Part shown: piece after piece, positions 10,440-22,407 of the stretch | Layout of the letters: each line of letters starts with the position of its first letter | How positions within the stretch are numbered: the first letter of the stretch is position 1 | NCBI GenBank assembly: GCA_963920575.1 | Contig: OY986971.1 | Span: 11,658,779-11,722,778 of the forward strand | Length of the DNA: 64,000 nucleotides | Reading direction: 5' to 3' | Origin: Narthecium ossifragum | Lineage: Eukaryota; Streptophyta; Magnoliopsida; Dioscoreales; Nartheciaceae | Notes under the pieces: model-generated | What the model saw: only the letters and a program-made list of their open reading frames with translations | What the model was told of the DNA's origin: nothing | Databases searched by the model: none | Position numbers and translations under genes: made by a program

Positions 10440-12696
10440 CCAAAACAACATGGATTCAATAAGTGTGACTGAAAGAGAACCGTCAGATGCCTTGATTATC
10501 TCTATGGAGTCAAAAAACGAAGCATAGATAGTGGACTCTGACGCATCATTCCATGCCATGCCACACATGTCGTTGCTTCACAACTATGTACGAGGAAACT
10601 TGGTAAGGTGTATCTAGGCGATGATAATGCAAGGGTGACGTCTAGATCACTCAGCCAAACGATACAGTGCCGAAGCTGAAGGATGTCAAACATGTGCCCT
10701 GTCTGACTAGAAATTTGTTATTTGTCGACCAGCTATCTGGTTTTGGTGTAGTCACATCATTCACAAGCGACTCGTGGAAGATGACAAAGGGTGCCTGAGT
10801 AATAGCTCGAGGTTGAAGAGAGGGAACTCTTTATATGAGTTTCGGTTCTCATTGTGCGATTGCAGTCAGGGCAACAACGGTGGATGCAGCTACCTGGCAT
10901 TATCGACTGGGGCACCTGAGCGAGAAGGGGATGAAGATTCTATTAAAAAAGAAGAAGCTAGCGGGTTTGATGTCCTTAGAGATAGATTTCTACGAAGATT
11001 GTGTTTTCGGGAGACAAAAGAAAGTCAGTTTCACGAGAACTATGAGGACTCAGAAGACGGAAAGATTAGAGCTTGTTCATGCTAACGTCTAGGACTATCT
11101 CTAGTAGATTCCATCGATGATGCATGTTAATTTGTCACCTTCATCGATGATGCCACAAGAAAACACTAGGTGTACTTCTTGAAGCAGAAGTAAGATGTTT
11201 TCGAAGAGTTGAAGAAGTGGAAACATCTGGCACAGCATGAGACAGGGTCAAAGTTGAAGTGTCTCAAGTCTGATAATGGCGACGAGTACTGTAGCAGTGC
11301 CTTTGAGGAGTTATGCGCGTCGAATGGGATTAGAAGACTGAAGACAATCACGAGGACTACAAGATAGAATGGTGTAATAGAGCGCATGAATAGAACTATC
11401 CTGGATCATGCTAGAATCATGAGGATACGTGCGGGGTTGCCAAACCAATTTTGGGCAAACGCAGTTAGCACAACTGCATACTTGATCAACCGACGTACCT
11501 CAGTTCTTTTGAAGTTCGAACTACCAGAGGAAGTGTGGAATGGAAAGGAGGTATCACACTCTTATCTCAGGACCTCGGTGCATTTCTTATGTGCTTATTC
11601 ATGCAAATAAGAGGGGGAAATTGGATGCAAAATCCAAGAGATGTGTGTTCATCGGGTATGCAACGGACGAGTACGTCCATCAGTTCTGGGATATTGAGAA
11701 CTGAAAATTTTTGAGGAGTGGCGACATGGTCTTTAATGAGTCCATTATGTACAAAGATAGGTTGGGATAGCAAAAGGAGAAAGAAGAATGTGTACAGCTA
11801 GAAGAGATTACTAGCGGAGATGTGCTGAAGCCAGTAAATCCCAATACTGAGGAAGTACCATAGTAGAAGGAGAATGAGCTCCAGACTCCACCCTTGAGGA
11901 GATCCATGAGGGCTATCAAACCCTCATCGAGATACTCTCCTTCCTTACATTATCTACGACTGACTGATAATGGTGAAGCAGAAAGCTACGATAAAGATTT
12001 GGGTGTTGAAGACATAGACAAGTGGGACCTAGCCATGGATGATGTGATGGAGTCTTTATCATCGAACAAGACATGGGAGCTAGTTCCACTACCGAAAGAC
12101 AAGAAGCCTTTACACAACAAGTGGGTTTACCGGTTAAAGGAAGAGCACGATAGGAGCAAGCGGTACAAGGTAAGATTGGTTGTTAAAGACTTCGAGATGA
12201 AGAAAGGTATTGACTCCACCAAAGTATTCTTCTCAGTTGTCAAGATAACTACTGTTAGAGTCATGCTGAACATTGTTGAGGTTGAGGACCTACACTTGGA
12301 ACAGCTTGATGTGAAGACGGCGTTCATCCATGGCAACCTAGAGGAAGACATCTACATGCATCAACCGCAAGGTTACATCGAAGCTGGGAAGGAGAACGTG
12401 GTTTGCAAGTTGAGGAATAGCTTGTATGGGTTGAAGCAAGCGCCAAGACAGTGTACATGAAATTCGATAGCTTCATGAATGCAGGTGGATTCGTAAAGTG
12501 CCATGCCGATCATTGTTCCTACTTTAAGAAGTTGAAAAGCTCATACTTGATCCTTCTCCTATACATAGATGATATGCTTGTGGCCTGATCAAGCATGGAG
12601 GAGATTGTTAATCTCAAGAGACAGCTCTTGAAGGAGTTCACAATGAAGAATTTTGGGTGCTGCGAAGGAAATCCTCGGGATGCGAATCAATAGAGT
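10440..12696 (+). pseudogene. Decayed Ty1/copia polyprotein, Tork-like
   Basis: Remains of a copia polyprotein in the order protease, integrase, reverse transcriptase. The protease shows as VDSDASFHAM near 10530 (the family motif has DSGAS, so the Gly is lost). A gag-pre-integrase segment with WHYRLGHLSEKGM lies at about 10895-10935, followed by the integrase core with CLKSDNGDEY near 11265 and ERMNRTILDHAR near 11383. The reverse-transcriptase segment at 11894-12460 includes NKWVYRLKEEHD and LYGLKQAPRQ; LLYIDDMLV near 12557 is the YxDD-type active site. Several stops and frame changes break it. It continues past a solo LTR at 15112. No LTR of its own was found; Tork lineage is inferred from motif style. 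Confidence 0.85.
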
Positions 12697-12701
12697 TCCG
12701 C
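12697..12701 (+). repeat. Target-site duplication (tccgc), left copy
   Basis: TCCGC directly precedes the solo LTR and is repeated exactly at 15112-15116 on its other side. Confidence 0.9.
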
Positions 12702-15111
12702 TGTCGCGTCCCGACCCGCAGGACACAGACTGAGCCGGGACACGAGGGGGAAAACCTACAACTACAGCCTCAACTGGCGGAAACAGTTGAGACTAACGGC
12801 CAGCTGGCGGAAACAGCTGCCAACAGGTACAAGCGGAAGCAAAGAACTAAACAACATTTATTAACAATTATTACAAAACAGTAATAAAAGAGTTAAACAA
12901 TGTTTATTACACAAGCTACAAGGGATCAACAGTCCCCAAAAAAAAGCTACACCACCCACCGGAGTCTCCGCAAACGCACAAACGAACCCATCCTGACCCT
13001 CAGACATGGTCAGGATCCGGCACGCTGCCATGAGACTGCCGACGGGGAAGCACCGGAGGAGAACGGGGACCCGTACCTGCAAACACACAGTCCAGGTAGG
13101 AATGAGCAACAACTCAGCAGGGTCCTACTCTACCACTCTCGCTAAGAAGGCAAACCCAAAGAACCAACCCTGAGGCCAAGTACTGAGGCTTGTCAAGGAT
13201 CCCATAAATCCCGTCACTAACCCGAAGGATTCCTGTCCCAAGTACGCCCCTCCGACAACCACTGCTCAGGGGTGGGCAACTCCGACAATCCCTGACACAG
13301 GGTGGACACGACGCTACTGGTAGGACACCCTTCTCCAAGCGGGATCTCCACACTTGGCGAAACGACCGAGGTTAAGACTACCACCTCTCAATACTCAAAG
13401 CCACAGAGCCAACAGGACCCCTAACTCCTGACCCAAGGACTAAGCCTAGCCAGGGAGTCCATCGATCCCATCGATCCTTCCCTCCCCACGGTTCCTGTCC
13501 AACGAACGTCCCTTCGATGGCCACTGTTCGAGGACTGGACTACCTCCGACGGTCCTTGACACAGGGTGGGCCGGACGCTAATTGTAGGACACCCTTACCG
13601 GGGTAACGGCATCCACCACTTAGCCTTAAATCACCGAAGTCCACGGGTCAAACCCACCCAGTCAAACCTAGCATGTCTAATGCACAAGGAGCAGGGCAGG
13701 ATATGAAATAAAGCGGTAACATGTAACACAGCAAAGGCACACCTTCGCCCCATTTATTCTAAGCACTCCCGAGAATCATGACTTCCTTCGGTTCACCATA
13801 AAGCGATAAAAGGGCATAACCCATGGCCCATCTACACTAAGCATTCCCGAGGGTTCATTACTCCCTCAGTTAACCACAAAGCAGTAAACACTAAGCATGA
13901 AGGACAACATGTTAAGCCCCGAGGGCAAAACCGTCAAAACCACTTGCAGGCACAGCCCCGCGGGCAAAACAGCACATAAAGCAAGTAAAAAACCCCTCTG
14001 CACCGAAGGAGATTGATCTCCTATAGCAGCGAGATCGATCTTCCTCGAGGCGAGGAGCACCAGTCCAGGTCACCCCCGCGAGATCGATCTCCACCCATAT
14101 GAAGATCGATCTCGTAGGTGACGTAAGACGCAAACCGCACAGGCGCCAGCCGCCAAGAGATCGATCTCCCTCCCAGGGAGATCGCTCTCGCTCGGGCGGG
14201 CTGGGCCACCCCGACCAAGATCGATCTCATCCCATGAGATCGATCTGGATTTTGGGTCACGCCGGCGGCCGGACGGCGAGGAACACCGTCGGAAACCGCC
14301 ACCATACCTCACCAAACTAGGTGGGCTGGTAGATCTCAGTGCCACGAAGCTATTCAAGGCTTCAAAACCGGAAAACAACAACCTCATAAGGAGAAACATC
14401 GAGATCAAAAACCGGATTCAAAACCCTCAACAAGCCAGAGTCTTAGAGGAAGAACCCTACCTCTTCAACGCAGCTTCGATCCACAAGGCTTAGCCCAAGA
14501 CCTTCCTCGCCTCGCCACAAACCCAACGAGCCTTCAAGCTCCAGGAAAGGTGGCCGGAGGAGGAAGAACGGCGAGCGGAAGCTCTCAGCCGGAACAGGGG
14601 AAGCAGAGCCGGGAGAGAAAGAGGGAAGAAGAGAAGGAGGAAAAAGGAGGGGAAGGGGGCGGGGTAAGGCCGGGGAAAAAGCCGGTGAAGGCGGGGAAAA
14701 GCTGGGGGAGGGGAGGGAAAGTCTTCCCTCCCCTGACAGGGGAAGCGACGGCCATCGCCGTGGCCGTCCTTCGACGCCACCGCCAACGACTTCTAGGCAC
14801 AGAGAGATCGATCTCCATGCCAATGCATATTGATCTCCCTTGCCCAGAACGGTAACCACCAGGCACAGAGAGATCAATCTCCACTGCCATGAAGATCGAT
14901 CTCCCCTGCCCAGAACGGAAACCTTTGGCTGAGATTCAAGCCCAACCCCAGGACTTCCGAACCATGTTCCACCTAACCTTTCTAACAAACACAAGCACCA
15001 AACAAGGTCTGTGTGTGCACACCCAGTGTGAAACGACCGCCAAGGCACAATTTCCCAAATTGCCCTTGGGGTAAACAACAAGCCACAGGGATGGAGGGGC
15101 AGGTCCTCACA
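12702..15111 (-). mobile_element. Solo gypsy LTR, 2.4 kb
   Basis: Read on the minus strand it begins TGTGAGGACC (15111) and ends GGGACGCGACA (12702), the same kind of ends as the other Tekay-type LTRs here. It is bounded by a perfect TCCGC duplication and has no internal region, so it is a solo LTR left by LTR-LTR recombination. It interrupts a copia reverse transcriptase, whose reading resumes in frame after the right duplication. GC-rich frames inside it (about 14443-15081 minus) look like chance. It carries two clusters of AGATCGATCT-type palindromes, at about 14008-14250 and 14805-14905. Confidence 0.88.
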
Positions 15112-15135
15112 TCCGCAAAGTGGGAGTTGACACTA
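15112..15135 (+). pseudogene. Copia reverse-transcriptase remnant after the solo LTR
   Basis: With the solo LTR and one TCCGC copy removed, the reading ILGMRINR at the end of the left part continues in the same frame into VPQSGS here. The remnant is then cut by the Athila LTR that starts at 15136. Confidence 0.7.
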
Positions 15136-18100
15136 TGATCGCTCGCAAATGCGTCGGTAAATCAGATGCAAAACGCAATTTAGAATTTATAATCCTTCAA
15201 TCAATACTACTCTACAAACGTAGAACAGTGGTGAGATCCGGAGTCGAATCACAGGGAAAGATTGTTTAACAAGAGAAGAAATCAAATTAAATCTCTAAAC
15301 TCAAGTCCTAAGGCGAAGGAAAGGAGTTTCAATGGTTTTGTTATCTAAGGAATTAAACTACTGAAAAAGCAATGAAAAGGTTGGGATAAATTAATGAGAG
15401 AAAACCTAGGGATTACTCAATCCACTCTAATTTCACCTCTTGTATTCTCTAGTATCCTCTTGTTCTCTAATCTAGACATATGGAATCACGACTTCTTAAG
15501 CTCGCATGAATCCCTAAAAGAACGCTCATGTTATCCTACGGCATAGTCTATCTTCGCTTAGCATAGACTGTCTTCGGACTTAACCTGAGTACAATCTATC
15601 TTTGCTTAGCATAAACTATCTCAAAGGCATGCACAAAAGCGACATTAAAATCATCCTACAAATCTCTACCATCAAGCACAACAATCAAGTAGGACTCAAA
15701 ATACGTCAAGGAACTCTGTTCCCTCAACTCTTTATAAAATAAAACCATATTCATAGGATCAAGTCTTTGAAAAGATAACAAGAATCAAAATAGAAAATAC
15801 AAAGAAGTTACACTAAAGCTTCATGAGATCCCTAGGTATAGAGTTTAGCTACTCATCTTTTGGATGAGATCCATGTACTCGATGAAGAAAGTTAGGGATC
15901 CACTCCGCTTCTCCGTCTTCTTCTCCAATCTGAATTCCTCTGTTTCTCTCTATGGAGGCCTCTGGTTTTTGGCTAACAAAACCCTTTTTATATGTTAATT
16001 CCCGGAATTAGGGTTTAGGGTTAAGTTAGACCTCAAGTACAACTCGGAATTCATGGTTCAACCCTGACAGCTTCTTCCAATCGCTACTGGGCTCAACCAG
16101 TTCGGAATTTGAGAATGAGTCCAACACAAACGATGTAGATTTGGAAGTCTTCTGTGCTCTCCCGAATAGTTTGTAATATTTTGACTTAACTACAATATTT
16201 AGCGAATATTCTCCCGCGCGTTGACGGACCAGTCTTCCAGCAGCTAAATATCTTCATCTTTTCCCAAACTGCTATCAATCCATCTGGAATCTCTGAAAGT
16301 ATTCAACATGAAAGTTGTATGTTTTGTTGTCTACTAGCTGTCATTCAAATTTCAGAATATTTGGAGAAAAGCATAATTTCTGGTGAATATTGTGCTAACA
16401 GTCAACAGAGCAGTGTATTTCAGCATATTAACCGAATATCTTGCATTTCTTCTCAAAGCATGATTAAACCCGAAATCAACTAACAAGCTATCAAATACAA
16501 ACACTCTCGGGCTAATAAATGTAAATTAAGGGGTTTAAGTATGAATATTTAGTGACTCATCACACCCCCCAACTTACACTTTGGTAGTCCTCGAGCAAAG
16601 AAAATATAAAAAGAAAGCAATAAATCTAACTAGCCACTTTCGTAGGTCTCACGATTGCACTTAGCATGTGCAACAAGCCTTTAAACCCCTGGGTTACCTC
16701 AGTGGAGGAGTTATAGTCTCCTGAGGGTTTTCAGGGATGACACCCACAAACATCTATACATTCCCATGAATATATCATTAGAAATCAATTGTGATATTCA
16801 TCAACTCTATTGCATGAAATAGAAATAATATCCATGAATACATCCTTCAACTCACAGTCACATAAAAATATGGTAAATCAAAACATGTCATAACATATTT
16901 CCAACACTTCAACATATTTAATCATGATTAAAAATAACTTTGACACTCCTGTGTGTGATTGGGGTTCCACATGCTTGAGAGCATCAATTATATCTAAACA
17001 CTTCAACTATTCAAGATCACAATCCTATCCAAGCACATATCTTCCACTTATCACATAACAATATCTGTTTTTTTTCTCTTTTTTTTTATATATATGACAT
17101 GTGCAATGTTATGATTTCTTAAGCTTTCTTCATGGTCCATGTAACGAGGTTCAAGCCAGTGACTCCCAAACCAGACGGTTTTAGGGCACTAAGTGTATAA
17201 CACTCTTCAGACTCTAATGCTCAAACCATGAAGGCTACAAATCATAATTAGTCATTTTTTTTAAGGAAATTGAACTGTTTTACGCGAACACCACGCTGGC
17301 TAGGCACACTGCCCGGTTACTAAGTTGAAAATCCCCTTTTTTTCTTGTTTTTTTTTCGCATACTCAGATAATTGCATGTGTTCATGTATTTTCTGTGTCA
17401 TGACATAAAAGTGTAAATCTATCCCAGTATCATGCTCAGAATCTAATATCAACCCATTAACATGTGAAAGTGAACATGTGCATTAGGATATGTCAAGCTA
17501 TCCTTAGATCATGGTAAAAGTGTTAAATTATAGAAATAATATCATGCATAGCAAAAAATTACTATTTCTTATATGACATACAAGTCTCAGAATAATTCAT
17601 AAAATAAATTTCTAAAACATGCACCTTTGTCAAATCATATCCTAATTTCATTCTTTTGACATAATTCAAGGGATGTATAATATTTGATTACCAGAAAATA
17701 AAAATAAAAATATATGAGCATGAAATTTATGAATGCTACCCCCAACTTAAATGTAATTGTCCCCAATTACACTAAGTCACAAAAATAAATCAAGAAGTAA
17801 AGGGTAGAGATAACCATAATGAACGCCTCAAAATAGATTTCTCTCTTTTCCAATTTTAGTTTAGGCATCACCATCATTGAATAAATACTTCCTTCCCCAC
17901 CATAACCTGTCACAGAAATATATACCTTTCCAAAAAGATCAAATATAACAAATAAATGCCGGTATTAGAATCATAGAAAATTTCAGCAGAGTCTCCTTTG
18001 TATTTTCATGATATATTAATCTGTACAAACATTCATCACATAAAACTATACCATGTACAGATAAATAGTAAAGGAGATAATACATAAAAAATAATCTTCT

Positions 18101-18817
18101 AGACATCACAGATAAGAAAATAAAGGACCAAAATATCCAAGCAGGGCAACCATCAGTTAGCATCCGCAAAAAACATCATCACGCACAGCGGCCGTCCGTG
18201 GCGAGATCAGAAATAAAATCGGCGAAAATAACGAGAATTGAACACCGGATCTTGCTCTAGGACGTCTAGAAGATCAAGGAATGCTCAACATGGTCCTGAT
18301 TGAAGATCTATACCATCCAATCGGATATCGGATCACTGTAGCACCAGGATCATGTCCAGCAACAATCGGACGGCTGAAACTCGCCGGCGACGGATCACCG
18401 GTGAAACGTCGTCGCCGGAGGACGGGAACAGTACAGGAAGAATGGTGGAAGCCTAAGGAACGCATCTATGTAGTCTGATTGTGGAATTGAAGCTTCCAGG
18501 TGGGAGATCAGAGATGGCCGGCGCGGAGAGGTTGATTGCCGGAATTGCATTCCGCTGATCGGGGCTCAAATCAAGGACGGGGACGATTGAGTAAGGATCG
18601 TGGAAGGCTAATGAAGTGTTCTATGGGGTTTGATTGAAGAATGGGGCTTCCAGGCGGCGGATTGAGGGTGGTCGGAAAGGTGGAAACCGACGGCGGTTGA
18701 AGTCGATGATCCCGGCGGCAAGGAGTTGTTTTGATTGTGGAGGAAGCTTCGTGGTGGCATGAGGAAAGTTATGGAGGTGGTTTGGTGGCATGAGGAAGGT
18801 TATGGAGGTGGTTTGGT
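15136..18817 (-). mobile_element. Truncated Athila-like element (copy 0): 3' LTR and 3' internal part
   Basis: The LTR at 15136-16562 starts TGATCGCTCG and ends GTGACTCATCA on the plus strand. On the minus strand it is the 3' LTR, preceded by a polypurine tract (16563-16575). The following 2.2 kb matches the noncoding 3' internal part of the complete element at 27531-36756 almost throughout, including the GC-rich part at 18180-18816. Near its right end a 30-base segment starting GTGGCATGAGGAA is tandemly duplicated (about 18754-18813). At about 18818 the match stops abruptly: the gag, protease and 5' LTR are gone. CACTA at 15131-15135 would be the left target duplication; its partner is lost. 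Confidence 0.85.
17279..17324 (-). other. Conserved Athila noncoding block, copy 0
   Basis: The segment has TTTACGCGA, then TAGGCAC, then CCCGGTTAC. The same arrangement occurs at 29671-29717 in the related element and twice in the divergent Athila gag-pol element (46983-47034, 47074-47125). It lies in the noncoding 3' internal region; function unknown. Confidence 0.7.
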
Positions 18818-20411
18818 AGAGTTTTTCGGTGGTATTTTCTCTCTTTCTCCGGCCAAGTTAGCCGAAGAACCGAAGATCGATCATCTGGTGGATATTGATC
18901 GATCGTCTTCTTGCCTGGCATAGATGAGGTCCGTGGTCACAAAGATGATCGAGCATCCGGCAGGGATGATCGATCCTTTTTGGCTTGACCAGGATGGAAC
19001 TTCTAGATCACTAAGAAGATCGAACATATGTTGGAAATGATCAATCACGTTGGTGACAGGAAGGTGTTTTCGTTGGTTCTTGCCCGCGGGGCTTTTCATG
19101 TATGGGTTTTCTTTATCGCTTTATACTTTGTACATATGATTAAGCATGTTAGCCGCATATTGAGGGATAGTAGTGAACCGGGAGAGTGATAACTCCCAGA
19201 ATGTGTAGAATAAACGGGCTGGTTGCCCTCCTGCTTTCCTTAGCCTCGCATGTCGGCGTGCGCCGAGGGCATAGTTATGTTGTATGTATAGCCGTGTTTG
19301 TCGGGGTTGTATCCCGTTGCGGGTTTTCCCTCTGTGAGCTGGCTGATAGTTGGTAGTGTTACCACCGCAACAGTTCCTTAACTTATTTACCTGCTCACCA
19401 CCCCAGGGCGGCAGCGTGCCGAGCCCAGACCCTGCTTTATATCATCACATATGTTGCATGCTTAATTGTCTTCCTGAGTATGTTCATAGCATGCATATGT
19501 TTGTGCATTAGATGTATAAGGTTAGGGTGTAGGTCCCGAGGTCTTGGAAGCTCGGATTTTGCCCTAGGACCGTGGCTGGGTAGCGTGGTCCAGGATTGGA
19601 TGGTAGTGTTCAGTCGATCTTGATGATAGACTTAGAGGACTTGAACTCTTATTGATTGAGGTTTAGAGGTCGTGTCGGCCTCGAGCCGGGTGCTGAGGTG
19701 TAGCCGGTGTCCGGTTTCTTTGTCTCTTGGGTAGAGGTTGTGCCTACTCAGCGGTGTCGGTGCCCGCTTAGCAATGTCGGTTTTCCTGCTATTGAGACGA
19801 CGTTGTCGATTCCTGCCAGCAGGGTTGGTTTCCTGCTATACTGAGGATGACCCAGTATGTGACCAGTTCGTCTGGGAGACCATGACTGAGGCCCCTCAGG
19901 GACACGCGGTGGGGTTATGGGGGCCCTGTGATACACCCAGGCTTTTCTTGAGGGTGACACTGTTATGTTCCCTCTTCCTTGTGTGAGTCGTAGTGTAGTT
20001 TCCCTGCTGAGCTTAGTTGCTCATTCTTACCTGGGCTGCATTTTGTAGGTGCAAGCGTTAGCTCCTCTTCTGTGGCCCCTACCAGGCAGACGTTAGCTCC
20101 TCTTCTGTTGCCCCTACCGGGCGGCATCTGACTGTGATAATCAGCTAAACCCTTTTTGTTATAGTTAGCCTCCTACGAGAGTGTGAATGTATAATTTCCC
20201 CTCTTCGAGGAATTTGAGACTTGTATCTATTTGGTTTGTATCTTTATCTTTTGAGGTTTCTGTATTATAATTGCTTTAATGAGGGTGCTTGCAAGATTGC
20301 TCAGGGAAACTAGTAAATTAGAGGGAACTCTCGCCAAAATTTTTGGCATTTAGTTAGGTTCCGGTCCGCGTTCCCAGACAAGGTTGGGCTTTCGCGCGTC
20401 GGGGCGTGACA
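18818..20411 (+). mobile_element. 5'-truncated gypsy LTR (LTR B)
   Basis: It ends GGGGCGTGACA at 20411 like the Tekay-type LTRs, and contains the same style of blocks, including a segment with GCCCTAGGACCG near 19560. A palindrome cluster with GATCGATC cores lies at about 18872-19035. Its start is missing, lost together with the end of the preceding Athila element. A 35-base unit with GTTAGCTCCTCTTC is tandemly repeated at 20055-20124. Open frames inside (for example 19738-19986) show no domain. Confidence 0.7.
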
Positions 20412-20741
20412 AGTTGATTGTGTCGGCTCATGCATAATGTTTCCATTAGAAGCATTCAGGGTTAGAACGTGGGCGACGGGAATATCGCCGATCCGGGGGT
20501 CTCGGGTAATCTAGATCTAGCCCTAGGACCGGGGTTTAGTTAGTTGAGGCCTAGGGCATGATTGTTTTCATCAGATCGATTGTGCAATCATTTGAGATTA
20601 TTTTGTAGTCGACTTTGAGTTTGTCATATTTAAGATTTAGTTGGCGTATAGGGACTTTCGTTCACGGTGACCTTGGCGGTTGCTCCATCCTGTTTGTCGT
20701 TCCCATGGAAAATTTCCTATCGAACTTCATGGAGGAAGGGG
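20412..20741 (+). mobile_element. Old gypsy LTR (LTR A), first surviving piece
   Basis: This piece aligns by eye with 24380-24620 of the LTR at 22408-25385. Both have GGCTCATGCA, then GCCGATCCGG, then ATCTAGCCCTAGGACCGG. LTR A continues at 22259-22407 and 25386-25673; three younger LTRs (B, C and D) separate or truncate its parts. Confidence 0.7.
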
Positions 20742-22258
20742 TGATATCGCTCAAATGTGTCTCGCACAGCGGTCGCGATGCGGCATAATATAAGAGACAT
20801 CGAACCCACAGAGAGACAAGCAGAAAATATCCAAAACGTAAATAGTAATGAATTGAAGACAAACGAGAACTTAAGAATTAACTAAATTAAATCAAAGGCT
20901 TTAATGATAATTCAAGATTAACTAGAGATATCAAATGTGTTAAGATGGCTAGGCGTCAGGAATCCCTTCACTCGGACTTAGGTTCTTCTTCTAGCAACGG
21001 TTCATTCAATACTCAGTTAAGCGGTTCACATCCCAATCACCTTAACCGGAAGATATGGAATTATGAATCTAACAAAATATATAAATGTCTCTTCCTATAA
21101 TTGATTCTTCCTTATTATAGTTCTAACTTCATCCTACCCAAACCTAAGAATATATGATACCGGCTGTCACTACAGGCAACGTATAGCAAAAGTTCATCGG
21201 GACAAAGCCCTAACTCTATCTTACCAGATCTCTAAGAATACACAATACCAACTCTCACAATCGGCAATGCATAGCAAAGATTTCACAAGATAAAGTTGGT
21301 AAACAATAGATATAATCCTTGAAGATTCAATACATAGAAAAGAGTTTAACAATAAAGATTAAAACTATGAACCATGATGAAGAAGAAACCCTAATCCTCG
21401 CTAGGTCATCCGTCCGCCATGCCCGCAGATTACTCAGCCATGGATGGAGATTTCTTCATCTTCCTCTTTCAGAAAAGGTCAGAAAAAGTCCTCCTAAAAC
21501 GTCCCAAGATACCTCCTTATATATGGGTATGAAACCCTAGCTTTTATTTCAACCTTTGGATTAAATCTGATAATTCGTATTCAGGTCCGCCCGACAAAGG
21601 ATCAATGCTCTCAAGGCAAAGGATCAATCTTCTTCTTCTCTATTTCTCCGTAGCCTGGGTCGCCCCACGTAGGATCAATCTTCTTGAAGAGTAAGATCGA
21701 TCTCCTTATAATTGGTTCTCTGTCAACTCTCCGTAGCATAAAATGATCGATCATTGGAAGGGCAATGATCGATCCTTTGAAAGTATGCGCTCTGTCAGGA
21801 TTAAATGCACTTAGAAGATCAATCTCTTGATAGAGTAAGATCGATCCGTTGAAAGCATGCTCACTGTTAGGATTAAATGCTCTTTAAAGATTCATCTCTT
21901 GATAGATTAATATCGATCCTTTGAGCATCAGATGATCTTCTTCTTCCGTAACTGCTTTGTCTGCACCTCTCGTACTAAAAATAGCATATCTTCCTCTAAG
22001 AAACTCTAAATCACGAACCGTAAAAATTCTTGGAAACTAGACTTCTAGAGCTTTCCAATAATATATGGCACATCATCTGCTTCATTCCGAGAAGGTACAG
22101 TTTTGGCGTTAAAGACCCATCTTTACTTCAATTTCCTGCATAATACAAATAACTTTGTGAAACCACATATACGGACAAAATCATCTATATAAATTATGAA
22201 AAATCAGCAAATAAGCTGCTCTTAGTCATGTTCAGAGTGCAATTTCATGCATTCATCA
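20742..22258 (-). mobile_element. Solo LTR, Athila-like (LTR C), 1.5 kb
   Basis: It starts TGATATCGCTC and ends TGCATTCATCA, the TGAT...ATCA ends typical of the Athila LTRs here. Flanking pentamers AGGGG (20737-20741) and AGGGA (22259-22263) match at four of five positions. There is no internal region, so it is a solo LTR. On the minus strand a TATA-type sequence lies at about 21517-21524. A run of GATCGATC-type palindromes lies just upstream of it at about 21597-21920. Confidence 0.82.
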
Positions 22259-22407
22259 AGGGACGAGGGCCCATTTCTGTTTTGGTGTTTCCCTCCTGCG
22301 TGTGCCTTTATTCACGTCGTGACTGAGGATGAGGGGCGGTGTGATGTGAGAACACGTGTATCCTACACCCTATTATACCTTGCTTTCTATCCAACATATA
22401 GTAGAAC
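22259..22407 (+). mobile_element. Old gypsy LTR (LTR A), second piece
   Basis: Continuation of LTR A after LTR C. Its end (..ATAGTAGAAC) and the start of the third piece (AGAATCCTACTGG) together match the region of LTR D near 24890 that reads GAGTAGAACCCTACTGG. Confidence 0.6.

Noticed and set aside
14443..15081. 212-codon open frame on the minus strand with Pro/Ser-rich sequence
   Set aside because: It lies wholly inside the solo LTR, overlaps equally long frames on both strands and reflects high GC content.
16005..16026. AGGGTTTAGGG, considered as interstitial telomere repeat
   Set aside because: Only one and a half units, inside an LTR and present in its relatives as LTR sequence.
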